From Streptomyces sp. 1-11 (GTDB lineage Bacteria; Actinomycetota; Actinomycetes; Streptomycetales; Streptomycetaceae): a DNA stretch of 64,000 nt. Position 1 is the stretch's first letter, and each line of letters opens with the position of its first letter. This document shows, one piece after another, positions 32,755-42,116 of this stretch. The position numbers were made by a program, and so were the translations under genes. Below the pieces are notes generated by a model. That model did no database searches and was not told the DNA's origin. It was given only the letters and a program-made list of their open reading frames with translations. The DNA is taken from positions 310,655 to 374,654 of the forward strand of contig NZ_BJTV01000002.1 in NCBI RefSeq assembly GCF_007176755.1, read 5' to 3'.

Positions 32755-34578
32755 ATGCGAATCCAAGACCTTCCGTATCCCGATCCGGGCGTACCGGACA
32801 CGCGTTCGGGTCCTCACTTCCTGTGGTGGCTCTGGCGCAACCAACTGGGCGGCCAGCTCAAGGCACTCGCCTGGGGCCTGCTGCACTTCGTCGCCGTCTC
32901 CGCGCTGCCCTTCTGCGTCGGTCTCGCCGTCCAGGCGGTCGTGGAACGCTCCGGCACCCGGCTGGCCCTGACGGGCGGTCTGATGGCGCTGTGCGGGACG
33001 GCGATCGCCGTCGGCGACACCTTCCTGCACCGGGCCGCCGTCACCAACTGGATCACCGCCGCCGCCCGGGTCCAGCAGCTCCTGGCCCGCAAGGCGGCCC
33101 GGCTGGGCTCCGCGCTGACCCGGCGGGTCGCGGCCGGCGAGGTGGTGGCCGTCTCCACCGGCGACGTGGAGAAGATCGGCTGGTTCGTCGAGGCGGTCTC
33201 CCGCTTCACCGCCGCCGCGCTCACCGTCGTCGTGGTCTGCGTCGGCCTGGTCGTCTACCAGCCCGCCCTCGGCTGGCTCGTCGCCGTGGGCCTGCCGGTC
33301 GTCGGGCTCGCCGTGCTGCCGCTGCTTCCCCGGGCCACCCGCCGCGCCGATGTGCAGCGCGAGAAGGCCGGCCGGGCCACCGAGCTGGCCTCGGACACGG
33401 TGGCCGGCCTGCGGGTGCTGCGCGGGATCGGCGGCGAGGAGCTGTTCCTCGACCGCTACCGCCGCGCCTCCCAGGAGGTACGGCACGCGGCCGTGCGCAG
33501 CGCCCGGATGTGGTCGCTGATCTCCGCCATCCAGGTGCTGCTGCCGGGACTGCTGCTGATCGCGGTGGTCTGGCACGGCACCCAGCTGGCCCGCCAGGGC
33601 CGGATCACGGTCGGCGAACTGGTCACCGTCTACAGCGCGGTGATGGTGCTCAACTACCCGTTGCGGCACTTCGAGGAGATCGCGATGGCCTACTCCTTCT
33701 CTCGCCCCTCGGCCAAACGGGCCGCCGGCGTGCTCGCGCTGCGGCGGTCCACGGACGCCGGCGGAGCCCGCGGGGCCGAGGTGCCGCACGGTGATCTGTA
33801 CGATCCCGCCACCGGCCTGCTCGCGCCCGCCGGCCTGCTCACCGCGGTGGTGTGCGGCGACCCGGACGCGGCCGGACGGCTGGCGGAACGCCTGGGCGGG
33901 CACCCCGCCGAGGCGGGGGCTCCGGTACTGCTCGGCGGGGTGCCGCTCGACGAACTCCCTCTCGACAGCGCCCGCACCGCCGTCCTCGTCCAGGACAAGG
34001 ACCCGGTGCTGCTGTCCGGAACGCTGCGCGAGCTGCTCGACGTCCCGGCCTCCGGCACCGTGCGGGCCGAGGACGCGCTGGCCGCCGCCCGCTGCGGGGA
34101 CGTGCTGGACGCCCTGGTGCAGGGGTCGCTGGACGCCGCCGACCCGCTGGACGCCCGTATCACCGAGCGGGGCCGCTCCCTCTCGGGCGGCCAGCGGCAG
34201 CGGCTCGCACTGGCCCGGTCGCTCATCACCGACCCCGAGGTGCTGGTCCTGGACGAGCCGACCTCCGCCGTCGACTCGCACACCGAGGCGTGGATCGCGC
34301 AGGGCCTGCGACGGCTGCGCTCGGGGCGCACGACCGTGGTGTTCACCTCCTCGCCCCTGCTGCTCGACCACGCGGACCGGGTCGCCCTCGTCCACGACGG
34401 CGAAGTCCTGGCGGTCGGCGCGCACCGCGAACTGATCGACACCGAGCCGCGGTACCGGGCCGTGGTGACACGGGAGACCGACGACGAACGGGCCGCGGCG
34501 GACACGGCCCTGCCCGGGCAGGGCGCCGCCCTCCTGGGCGCCTTCGACACGCTGGAAGAGATCGAGGAGAGCGCATGA
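32755..34578 (+). CDS. ABC exporter subunit with degenerate Walker A (heterodimer half 1)
   Basis: A 607-residue permease-ATPase with a six-helix membrane domain. The nucleotide-binding domain is unusual. The Walker A loop is replaced by VCGDPDAAGRL (residues 366-376) with no Gly-Lys-Ser/Thr, yet the signature LSGGQ (476-480) and Walker B with Asp500-Glu501 are intact. The switch-loop His is also lost (VVFTSSPLLLDHAD). It can therefore complete a catalytic site only by supplying LSGGQ to a partner. Its stop overlaps the partner gene by four bases (ATGA). Confidence 0.9.
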   Translation: MRIQDLPYPDPGVPDTRSGPHFLWWLWRNQLGGQLKALAWGLLHFVAVSALPFCVGLAVQAVVERSGTRLALTGGLMALCGTAIAVGDTFLHRAAVTNWITAAARVQQLLARKAARLGSALTRRVAAGEVVAVSTGDVEKIGWFVEAVSRFTAAALTVVVVCVGLVVYQPALGWLVAVGLPVVGLAVLPLLPRATRRADVQREKAGRATELASDTVAGLRVLRGIGGEELFLDRYRRASQEVRHAAVRSARMWSLISAIQVLLPGLLLIAVVWHGTQLARQGRITVGELVTVYSAVMVLNYPLRHFEEIAMAYSFSRPSAKRAAGVLALRRSTDAGGARGAEVPHGDLYDPATGLLAPAGLLTAVVCGDPDAAGRLAERLGGHPAEAGAPVLLGGVPLDELPLDSARTAVLVQDKDPVLLSGTLRELLDVPASGTVRAEDALAAARCGDVLDALVQGSLDAADPLDARITERGRSLSGGQRQRLALARSLITDPEVLVLDEPTSAVDSHTEAWIAQGLRRLRSGRTTVVFTSSPLLLDHADRVALVHDGEVLAVGAHRELIDTEPRYRAVVTRETDDERAAADTALPGQGAALLGAFDTLEEIEESA

Positions 34579-36356
34579 TCGGCGTTGCGTCGCCGGCCTA
34601 CGACCCGGCGGCCCCGACGACCGCCACCACCCTGCCCGTGGGAGCGGCCGCGACCGTGCGCGCCTACGTGGCCGAACTGTTCCGCCGGCACCGCCGGGCC
34701 TTCCTCCTCCTCATCGCCGTCAACACCGTGGCCGTGGTCGCCTCCATGGTGGGCCCGTACCTGCTCGGCGGCCTCGTCGAGCGGGTGTCGGACGGGGCGC
34801 GTGAGCTCCATCTGGGCCTGACCGCCGGGCTGTTCGTGCTCGCGCTGCTCGTGCAGACGGTGTTCGTGCGGCAGGTGCGGCTGCGGGGCGCGATGCTCGG
34901 CGAGCGGATGCTGGCCGACCTGCGCGAGGACTTCCTCGTCCGCTCCGTGGGGCTGCCGCCGGGCGTGCTGGAGCGGGCTGGCACCGGTGACCTGCTGTCC
35001 CGCATCACCACCGACATCGACCGCCTCGCCAACGCCATGCGGGAAGCGGTGCCGCAACTGGCCATCGGCGTGGTGTGGGCGCTGCTGCTGCTCGGCGGCC
35101 TGGTGGTGACCGCCCCGCCGCTCGCGGCGGCCGTGCTGCTCGCGGTGCCGGTGCTGGTCGTGGGATGCCGCTGGTACTTCAGACGGGCGCCCTCCGGCTA
35201 CCGCTCGGAGGCGGCCGGGTACGCCGCCGTCGCCGCCGCGCTCGCCGAGACCGTGGACGCGGGGCGCACGGTCGAGGCGCACCGCCTGGGCGACCGCCGC
35301 ATCGCCCTGTCCGAGCGGCGGATCAAGGAGTGGACCGCCTGGGAGCGCTACACCCTGTGGCTGCGGTCCGTGCTCTTCCCCGTCATCAACGCCGTCCATG
35401 TCATCGTGCTCGGCTCGGTGCTGATGGTGGGCGGCGTCTTCGTGCTGCGGGGCTGGATCGGAGTCGGCCAGCTGACCACGGGGGCACTCGTGGCGCAGAT
35501 GCTCGTCGATCCGGTGAACCTGATCCTGCGCTGGTACGACGAGGTGCAGGTGGCCCAGGTGTCGCTGGCCCGGCTGGTCGGCGTCCGGGACATCGAGCCG
35601 GCCGCCGGAGACGCCTCGCTGGCCCCCGGCGGCCGGGACGTGCACGCCGAACGGGTGCGCTTCGGCTACCGCGAGGGCGTCGACGTGCTGCGCCAGGTGT
35701 CCCTGGAGGTCGCACCGGGCACCCGGCTGGCGCTGGTCGGCCCGTCCGGCGCGGGCAAGTCCACGCTGGGCAGGCTGCTCGCCGGGATCTACGCGCCCCG
35801 GGACGGCCGCGTCACCCTGGGCGGTGCCGAACTGTCCCGGATGCCGGCGGAACGGGTCCGCTCGCACGTCGCCCTCGTCAACCAGGAGCACCACGTCTTC
35901 GTGGGTTCCCTGCGGGACAACCTGCTGCTGGCCCGCGCCGGTGCCGCCGACGCCGAGCTGTGGGCGGCGCTGGGCGCGGTCGACGCGGACGGCTGGGCCC
36001 GGGCGCTGGAGGACGGCCTGGACACCGAGGTGGGTTCCGGAGGGCTGGCCCTGACCCCGGCGCAGGCCCAGCAGATCGCGCTGGCCCGGCTGGTGCTGGC
36101 CGACCCGCACACGCTGGTCCTTGACGAGGCCACCTCGCTGCTCGATCCGCGTGCGGCCCGGCACCTGGAGCGCTCGCTGGCCCGGGTGCTCGACGGCCGC
36201 ACGGTGGTCGCGATCGCCCACCGGCTGCACACCGCCCACGACGCCGATGTGATCGCGGTCGTGGAGGAGGGCCGGATCAGCGAGCTGGGCAGTCACGCCG
36301 AGCTGGTCGCCGCGGACGGGGCCTACGCGGCGCTGTGGCGGTCGTGGCACGGGTGA
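34575..36356 (+). CDS. ABC exporter subunit with degenerate signature motif (heterodimer half 2)
   Basis: A 593-residue permease-ATPase with six membrane helices. Walker A is intact (GPSGAGKST from residue 389, Lys395), as are Walker B (Asp517-Glu518) and the switch His in IAHRLH, but the signature motif has degenerated to LTPAQ (493-497). This complements the preceding subunit exactly. The canonical ATP site would use this Walker A and the other subunit's LSGGQ, while both defective motifs meet in the second, non-hydrolysing site. GAGGAG precedes the overlapping ATG. The substrate is unknown. Confidence 0.92.
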   Translation: MIGVASPAYDPAAPTTATTLPVGAAATVRAYVAELFRRHRRAFLLLIAVNTVAVVASMVGPYLLGGLVERVSDGARELHLGLTAGLFVLALLVQTVFVRQVRLRGAMLGERMLADLREDFLVRSVGLPPGVLERAGTGDLLSRITTDIDRLANAMREAVPQLAIGVVWALLLLGGLVVTAPPLAAAVLLAVPVLVVGCRWYFRRAPSGYRSEAAGYAAVAAALAETVDAGRTVEAHRLGDRRIALSERRIKEWTAWERYTLWLRSVLFPVINAVHVIVLGSVLMVGGVFVLRGWIGVGQLTTGALVAQMLVDPVNLILRWYDEVQVAQVSLARLVGVRDIEPAAGDASLAPGGRDVHAERVRFGYREGVDVLRQVSLEVAPGTRLALVGPSGAGKSTLGRLLAGIYAPRDGRVTLGGAELSRMPAERVRSHVALVNQEHHVFVGSLRDNLLLARAGAADAELWAALGAVDADGWARALEDGLDTEVGSGGLALTPAQAQQIALARLVLADPHTLVLDEATSLLDPRAARHLERSLARVLDGRTVVAIAHRLHTAHDADVIAVVEEGRISELGSHAELVAADGAYAALWRSWHG

Positions 36357-36970
36357 GCACGCGGCGGTGAGGCCGGACCGCCGGCCCGTGGGGAGCCCGG
36401 GCCGGCGTCCGGTGACGGAATCGGGCGGGCGGTCCCGGGACGCTGCACGGGTGGGCGGGGCGGTGGCCGGGCAGCAGGGCCAGCCTGTGCCCGGGCAGCC
36501 GGGCAGCCTGGACCCGGGCACCCGGGCCGGACGGTGGCCAGGCGGTCGGGCCACGCGGGGGCCGGACGGCCGGACCCAGCTGGGGCCGGACAGCCGAAAC
36601 GGGTGGTGCCCGAACAGCCGGACCAGGCTGCGGCCGAGCAGTCGGCCCAGGCCGGGGCCGGACTGCCGGACCAAGCTGCGGCCGAGCAGCCGGGCCGGAT
36701 GCCGCCCCGGCACACGGGCGCGCCGGGGCGGGCGTGGGAGGGTGCGCCCGGGCAGCGGTCGCGGCCGCGCCGGCCGGGGTGTGCCGCCCCAGGCCACGGC
36801 ACGTGCCGTTGCGCGGGAGCGAACAGGGGTGGAAGGCTGGGTAGCGGCACCGGTTCGGGGGACGGCCGGGAACCCGTCGGGTCCCGGGGTACGCAACCGG
36901 TGCCGGGCGTGCCGACGGCGCACTGCCCCTGCTGGGGGCACAAGGCCGTCCTCACCACATGGAGGTACCC
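36357..36970. repeat. GC-rich imperfect repeats, no gene
   Basis: About 600 bases without a credible gene. From about 36470 to 36720 the sequence repeats loosely spaced units resembling GCCGGACAGCCG and GCTGCGGCCGAGCAG (for example at about 36629 and 36673). Translations on either strand give Gln/Ala/Gly- or Leu/Arg/Gly-rich low-complexity peptides. The style is similar to the tract at 1-527. The last 120 bases must hold the promoter of the DUF5709 gene, but I see no clear -10 element and no Zur-type palindrome. Confidence 0.55.
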
Positions 36971-37441
36971 GTGGACAGCGCCGACGGATGGGGGGATGAC
37001 GTCTACCAGCCCGATCCCTCGGAGATCCGGGAGGACTCCGGCGTGCTCGACGTCGAGGACACCCTGGACTTCGACGGTGTCGACGATCCCCTCGACCGGG
37101 GCTGGTCCCCTCCCGAGCGGCCGTGGGCGGTGGAGCACACCGGAGTGACGGCGGGCGAACGCCGGACCGGGGAGACCCTGGACCAGCGGCTCGCCGAGGA
37201 AGTGCCCGAACCCGGCGCGCCCGACGGTGACGGCATCGGTGACTGCGACGGCACCGACGGGGAACTCCTCGACAACGAGGTCGGAGCCTCCCGCTCCGGC
37301 CGCCTGGTCGCCCCCGACGAGGGGGCGCACGAGGACGAGGAGAGCGCCCTGGTCGCCACCGACGTCGGCATCGACGGAGCCGCGGCCTCCGCCGAGGAGG
37401 CCGCGATGCACATCGTCGACGAGGACACCTCCACCGGCTGA
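36971..37441 (+). CDS. DUF5709 family acidic protein
   Basis: A 156-residue, very acidic protein. The family segments are clear: DDVYQPDPSEIREDSGVLDVEDTL, ERRTGETLDQRLAEEVPE, DGIGDCDGTDGELLDNEVG and SGRLVAPDEGAHEDEESALV. It has no membrane segment and is probably a soluble, partly disordered cytoplasmic protein of unknown role found across actinobacteria. I chose GTG 36971 because GGAGGT lies five bases upstream; the in-frame ATG at 36959 overlaps that ribosome-binding site. It lies 42 bases before the L31 gene, and the two may be cotranscribed. Confidence 0.85.
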   Translation: MDSADGWGDDVYQPDPSEIREDSGVLDVEDTLDFDGVDDPLDRGWSPPERPWAVEHTGVTAGERRTGETLDQRLAEEVPEPGAPDGDGIGDCDGTDGELLDNEVGASRSGRLVAPDEGAHEDEESALVATDVGIDGAAASAEEAAMHIVDEDTSTG

Positions 37442-37483
37442 CCCGGACGCCCCCTGCCCGACCGCCCCGCGCGAGGAGCCGCC

Positions 37484-37759
37484 ATGCAGCAGGACAAGCA
37501 CCCCGACTACCACTCCGTGGTCTTCCGGGACCGCGCCGCCGGGTACGCCTTCCTCACCCGGTCCACCGCGAACAGCGAGCAGACCATCGAGTGGGACGAC
37601 GGCGAGACCTACCCGGTGATCGACGTGGAGATCTCCTCCGAGAGCCACCCCTTCTACACGGGCAAGGCCCGCACCGTTGACACCGAGGGACGTATCGCCC
37701 GGTTCGAGCGCCGCTACGGCGGGGGCGAGACCGACGGGGGCGAGACCGGCGGGGCCTGA
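37484..37759 (+). CDS. rpmE2: Ribosomal protein L31 type B (zinc-independent)
   Basis: A 91-residue L31 paralogue beginning [16 protein letters not shown], with [23 protein letters not shown] and the conserved [26 protein letters not shown]. It has no Cys, so it lacks the CxxC zinc site of ordinary L31 and can replace it under zinc shortage. Such genes are usually repressed by Zur, but no Zur box is visible before it or before the DUF5709 gene. GAGGAG lies before the ATG. The C-terminal [13 protein letters not shown] is a short direct repeat. It converges closely on the next gene. Confidence 0.93.
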   Translation: MQQDKHPDYHSVVFRDRAAGYAFLTRSTANSEQTIEWDDGETYPVIDVEISSESHPFYTGKARTVDTEGRIARFERRYGGGETDGGETGGA

Positions 37760-37773
37760 GCGGCAGCGCCGCG

Positions 37774-38568
37774 TCAGATCAGGTTGAGCGCCGCCGCGCA
37801 GCCCGCTCCGCCCAGCAGCATGAACGCGGGCATCAGCACCTTCAGCTCGACCCAGCTCCCGGCCCGGAAACGCAGCGCCTTCGGCGGGCCGAGCGGATAC
37901 CAGCGCTTGCGGCCCACCGGGATCGGCCACAGGATCGGGCAGCCGGACACCGTCAGGGCGTCCCCGATGTCGTGCACCAGGGCGCCCAGCACGATCGGCA
38001 GGCCCAGCCACAGGTACTCCTGCCCGGGGTCGGCGAACAGCCAGTCGGAGCCGTTGCCCGGCTTGTCGAGTATCCCCGCGAGGATCCACGCGCTGGTCGC
38101 CGCGAGCAGCCAGACCAGGACGTCGCTGCTGGACCCGCGGGCCGCCCGCCACAGCAGGCCCTCGATCGCCAGCACCATGTGCACGAAGAGGATCCCGAGC
38201 ACCGCCCAGCGGCCCCCGGTGATCGCCGCGGCGGAGCTGCCCGCGCCGATCAGGACCGCCCACAGCCAGGTGTGGGTGAGGGTGCGGTGGCCGCCCGAGC
38301 GGCGGGCGTCGCCCTTCTTCCTGGTCGCCTTGTAGACGGCGTAGGAGAGCTTGTCCACGATCTCGCAGATCCAGCGGGAGACCGGCCCGAAGGCGCGGGA
38401 GATGGTGGCCGCCTTGTGATCGAGGTCCGGGGCGAGCGCGGCACCGGCGCTGATCAGGGCGCCGACGAGGAGGACGGGCCAGGGCATCGGGTGTCCCGCC
38501 GCGGCGGCGGCCGCGCCGACGCCGAGCCAGGCGGCGGCCCCCGACAGAGAGTGTGCTGGTCCCATCAT
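37774..38568 (-). CDS. YdjM-like metal-dependent-hydrolase-fold membrane protein
   Basis: A 264-residue polytopic membrane protein. The opening GPAHSLSGAAAWLGVG, the following ALISAGAALAPDLDHKAATI, the loop GGHRTLTHTWLWAV and HDIGDALTVSG give the conserved His/Asp residues of the YdjM/DUF457-type family, annotated as membrane-bound metal-dependent hydrolases. E. coli ydjM is a LexA-regulated gene; I see no LexA-type palindrome here. ATG 38568 is preferred because relatives start at MMGPAHS; ATG 38586 is possible. It diverges from the helicase gene. Confidence 0.82.
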   Translation of the reverse strand: MMGPAHSLSGAAAWLGVGAAAAAAGHPMPWPVLLVGALISAGAALAPDLDHKAATISRAFGPVSRWICEIVDKLSYAVYKATRKKGDARRSGGHRTLTHTWLWAVLIGAGSSAAAITGGRWAVLGILFVHMVLAIEGLLWRAARGSSSDVLVWLLAATSAWILAGILDKPGNGSDWLFADPGQEYLWLGLPIVLGALVHDIGDALTVSGCPILWPIPVGRKRWYPLGPPKALRFRAGSWVELKVLMPAFMLLGGAGCAAALNLI

Positions 38569-38713
38569 GGCCGCTGTCCGCCCCATTTCTCGTGTGCCGC
38601 TGTCCAGTTGACCTGGTGCGGTGACGCGTCGTCGGCGACACAGCGTAGCCGCAGTGATCTTCGTACCCGCAGCCGATTCCCCCCTGGGGCGCAAGGCCAG
38701 GCAAGATGGGGGC

Positions 38714-41227
38714 GTGACCCTCATCGATCAGCTCCCGCCGACCGCCGACCCCGACGCCCTGTACGAAGCCTTCGAGTCGTGGGCGCAGGAGCGCGGCCTC
38801 ACCCTCTACCCCCACCAGGAGGAGGCGCTGATCGAGGTGGTCTCCGGGGCGAACGTGATCGTCTCGACGCCCACCGGCTCCGGCAAGAGCATGATCGCCG
38901 CGGGCGCCCACTTCGCCGCGCTGGCCCGGGACGAGGTCACCTTCTACACGGCGCCGATCAAGGCGCTGGTGTCCGAGAAGTTCTTCGAGCTGTGCAAGCT
39001 CTTCGGTACCGAGAACGTCGGCATGCTGACCGGCGACGCCTCCGTGAACGCCGACGCGCCGGTGATCTGCTGCACCGCAGAGGTGCTGGCCTCCATCGCG
39101 CTGCGCGACGGCAAGCACGCGGACGTCGGCCATGTCGTCATGGACGAGTTCCACTTCTACGCGGAGGGCGACCGCGGCTGGGCGTGGCAGATCCCCCTGC
39201 TGGAGCTCCCGCAGGCCCAGTTCATCCTGATGTCGGCCACCCTGGGCGACGTGTCCTTCTTCGAGAAGGACCTCACCCGCCGCACCGGCCGGCCGACCTC
39301 GGTGGTCCGCTCGGCCACCCGCCCGGTGCCCCTGTCCTACGAGTACCAGCTCACCCCGCTCACCGAGACGCTCACCGATCTGCTGGCGAGCAAGCAGGCC
39401 CCGGTGTACATCGTGCACTTCACCCAGGCGCAGGCCGTCGAGCGGGCGCAGGCGCTGATGAGCATCAACATGTGCACGCGTGAGGAGAAGGACCAGATCG
39501 CCGAGCTGATCGGCAACTTCCGCTTCACCACCAAGTTCGGCCGCAACCTCTCCCGTTACGTCCGGCACGGCATCGGCGTCCATCACGCCGGCATGCTGCC
39601 CAAGTACCGGCGCCTGGTGGAGAAGCTCGCGCAGGCCGGTCTGCTGAAGGTCATCTGCGGTACGGACACACTCGGCGTGGGCGTCAACGTGCCCATCCGC
39701 ACCGTGCTCTTCACGGCCCTCACCAAGTACGACGGCACCCGGGTGCGCACCCTGCGCGCCCGCGAGTTCCACCAGATCGCGGGCCGTGCGGGCCGGGCCG
39801 GTTTCGACACCGCCGGACTCGTCGTGGCACAGGCGCCCGAGCACGTCATCGAGAACGAGAAGGCCCTCGCCAAGGCCGGCGACGACCCCAAGAAGCGCCG
39901 CAAGGTGGTGCGCAAGAAGGCGCCGGAGGGGTTTGTCGGCTGGACGGACAACACCTTCGAGAAGCTGATCGCCTCCGAGCCCGAGCCGCTGACCTCGCGG
40001 TTCCGGGTGACGCACACGATGCTGCTGTCGGTGATCGCCCGGCCCGGCAACGCCTTCGAGGCGATGCGCCACCTCCTCGAGGACAACCACGAGCCGCGCC
40101 GGCAGCAGCTCAGGCACATCCGGCGGGCCATCGCGATCTACCGTTCGCTGCTCGACGGCGGGATCGTGGAGAAGCTCGACGAACCGGACGCCGAGGGCCG
40201 CATCGTCCGGCTCACGGTCGACCTGCAGCAGGACTTCGCCCTCAACCAGCCGCTGTCGACGTTCGCGCTCGCCGCTTTCGAGCTCCTCGACCCCGAGTCG
40301 CCCTCCTACGCCCTCGACATGGTGTCCGTCGTGGAGTCCACGCTGGACGACCCCCGGCAGATCCTCGCCGCCCAGCAGAACAAGGCGCGCGGCGAGGCCG
40401 TCGCCGCGATGAAGGCCGACGGTGTCGAGTACGAGGAGCGCATGGAGCGCCTCCAGGACGTCACCTACCCGAAGCCGCTGGAAGAGCTGCTCTTCCACGC
40501 CTACAACACCTACCGCAAGAGCCACCCGTGGGTCGGTGACCACCCGCTGTCGCCGAAGTCGGTGATCCGGGACATGTACGAACGGGCGATGTCCTTCACG
40601 GAACTGGTGTCCTTCTACGAGCTGGCCCGCACCGAGGGCATCGTGCTGCGCTACCTCGCCAGTGCCTACAAGACCCTGGACCACACGATCCCGGACGACC
40701 TGAAGTCCGAGGACCTGCAGGACCTCATCGAGTGGCTCGGCGAGATGGTGCGCCAGGTGGACTCCAGCCTGCTGGACGAGTGGGAGCAGCTGGCCAACCC
40801 CGAGGAGATGACCGCCGAGGAGGCCCAGGAGAAGGCCGACGAGGTCAAGCCGGTCACCGCCAACGCGCGCGCCTTCCGGGTCCTGGTCCGCAACGCCATG
40901 TTCCGCCGGGTGGAGCTCGCCGCCCTCGACCAGGTCGGGGAACTCGGCGAGATGGACGCCGAGTCCGGCTGGGACGCGGATGCGTGGGGCGAGGCCATGG
41001 ACAAGTACTGGGACGAGTACGAGGACCTCGGCACCGGTCCTGACGCCCGCGGCCCCAAGCTGCTGGTCATCAAGGAGGAGCCGGAGAACGGTCTGTGGCG
41101 GGTACGCCAGATCTTCGACGATCCGAACGGTGACCACGACTGGGGCATCAGCGCGGAGATCGACCTCGTCGCCTCGGACGCCGAGGGCCGCGCGGTCGTC
41201 CGCGTCAGCGATGTCGGCCAGCTCTGA
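38714..41227 (+). CDS. Ski2-like DEAD/DEAH-box RNA helicase with DUF3516
   Basis: An 837-residue helicase. The motifs are present in order: Q-like LYPHQEEAL, motif I TPTGSGKS, Ia APIKALVSEK, II VVMDEFHF, III MSATLGD, IV VYIVHFTQA, V GTDTLGVGVNVP and VI QIAGRAGRAGF. The long C-terminal half (about 430-837) is the actinobacterial DUF3516 region. It should remodel structured RNA using ATP, in the cytoplasm. GTG 38714 has CAAGAT about seven bases upstream and no ribosome-binding site, suggesting a leaderless message. The thioesterase gene follows after 19 bases. Confidence 0.93.
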   Translation: MTLIDQLPPTADPDALYEAFESWAQERGLTLYPHQEEALIEVVSGANVIVSTPTGSGKSMIAAGAHFAALARDEVTFYTAPIKALVSEKFFELCKLFGTENVGMLTGDASVNADAPVICCTAEVLASIALRDGKHADVGHVVMDEFHFYAEGDRGWAWQIPLLELPQAQFILMSATLGDVSFFEKDLTRRTGRPTSVVRSATRPVPLSYEYQLTPLTETLTDLLASKQAPVYIVHFTQAQAVERAQALMSINMCTREEKDQIAELIGNFRFTTKFGRNLSRYVRHGIGVHHAGMLPKYRRLVEKLAQAGLLKVICGTDTLGVGVNVPIRTVLFTALTKYDGTRVRTLRAREFHQIAGRAGRAGFDTAGLVVAQAPEHVIENEKALAKAGDDPKKRRKVVRKKAPEGFVGWTDNTFEKLIASEPEPLTSRFRVTHTMLLSVIARPGNAFEAMRHLLEDNHEPRRQQLRHIRRAIAIYRSLLDGGIVEKLDEPDAEGRIVRLTVDLQQDFALNQPLSTFALAAFELLDPESPSYALDMVSVVESTLDDPRQILAAQQNKARGEAVAAMKADGVEYEERMERLQDVTYPKPLEELLFHAYNTYRKSHPWVGDHPLSPKSVIRDMYERAMSFTELVSFYELARTEGIVLRYLASAYKTLDHTIPDDLKSEDLQDLIEWLGEMVRQVDSSLLDEWEQLANPEEMTAEEAQEKADEVKPVTANARAFRVLVRNAMFRRVELAALDQVGELGEMDAESGWDADAWGEAMDKYWDEYEDLGTGPDARGPKLLVIKEEPENGLWRVRQIFDDPNGDHDWGISAEIDLVASDAEGRAVVRVSDVGQL

Positions 41228-41246
41228 GCACGGGAGAACTCCACCG

Positions 41247-42116
41247 ATGACGACGAATCCCGCCGAGAGGCTGGTCGACCTGCTCGACCTGGAGCAGATA
41301 GAAGTCAACATCTTCCGCGGCCGGAGCCCGCAGGAGTCCCTGCAGCGGGTCTTCGGCGGCCAGGTGGCGGGCCAGGCGCTGGTCGCCGCCGGGCGCACCA
41401 CGGACGGCGAGCGCCCGGTGCACTCACTGCACGCGTACTTCCTCCGCCCGGGCAGGCCGGGTGTGCCCATCGTGTACCAGGTGGAGCGGGTGCGCGACGG
41501 CCGGTCGTTCACCACCCGACGGGTCACGGCCGTGCAGCAGGGCCGCACGATCTTCAATCTCACCGCCTCCTTTCACAAGCCCGAGGAAGGCTCCTTCGAG
41601 CACCAGTTGCCGCCCGCCCGCGAGGTGCCGGACCCGGAGTCCCTGCCGACGGTGGCCGAGGAGATCCGCAAGCATCTGGGCGCGCTTCCGGAGCAGTTGG
41701 AGCGGATGGCGCGCCGCCAGCCGTTCGACATCCGGTACGTGGACCGCCTGCGCTGGAACGCCGAGGAGGTCCAGGGGGCCGAGCCGCGCAGCGCCGTGTG
41801 GATGCGTGCGGTCGGCCCGCTCGGGGACGACCCGCTGGTGCACACCTGCGCACTGACCTACGCCAGCGACATGACGCTGCTGGACGCGGTCCGCATCCCG
41901 GTCGAACCGCTGTGGGGGCCGCGGAACTTCGACATGGCCTCGCTGGATCACGCCATGTGGTTCCACCGGCCGTTCCGCGCGGACGAGTGGTTCCTGTACG
42001 ACCAGGAGTCCCCGGTCGCGACGGGCGGGCGCGGGCTGGCCCGCGGCCGCATCTACGACGTGCGCGGCCGGCTGCTCGTCTCCGTCGTGCAGGAGGGTCT
42101 GTTCCGGGCTCTGTAG
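41247..42116 (+). CDS. tesB: Acyl-CoA thioesterase II
   Basis: A 289-residue double-hotdog thioesterase that hydrolyses acyl-CoA to free acid and CoA. Characteristic segments are RVFGGQVAGQALVAA, HSLHAYFLRPG, RDGRSFTTRRVTAVQ, the second-half ASLDHAMWFHRPFRADEWFLYDQ with the catalytic Asp, and GRGLARGRIYD. Length is normal. GGGAGA lies nine bases before the ATG. It sits 19 bases after the helicase and is probably cotranscribed. Its last 64 bases overlap the end of the convergent DUF6397 gene. Confidence 0.95.
   Translation: MTTNPAERLVDLLDLEQIEVNIFRGRSPQESLQRVFGGQVAGQALVAAGRTTDGERPVHSLHAYFLRPGRPGVPIVYQVERVRDGRSFTTRRVTAVQQGRTIFNLTASFHKPEEGSFEHQLPPAREVPDPESLPTVAEEIRKHLGALPEQLERMARRQPFDIRYVDRLRWNAEEVQGAEPRSAVWMRAVGPLGDDPLVHTCALTYASDMTLLDAVRIPVEPLWGPRNFDMASLDHAMWFHRPFRADEWFLYDQESPVATGGRGLARGRIYDVRGRLLVSVVQEGLFRAL

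Noticed and set aside
32584..34425. Long minus-strand frame opposite the first ABC subunit
   Set aside because: It is antisense to an unmistakable ABC exporter and has no motifs.
36323..41563. 1746-codon minus-strand open frame
   Set aside because: It runs antisense through five recognised genes and a repeat tract; the translation is low-complexity and has no supporting start signal.
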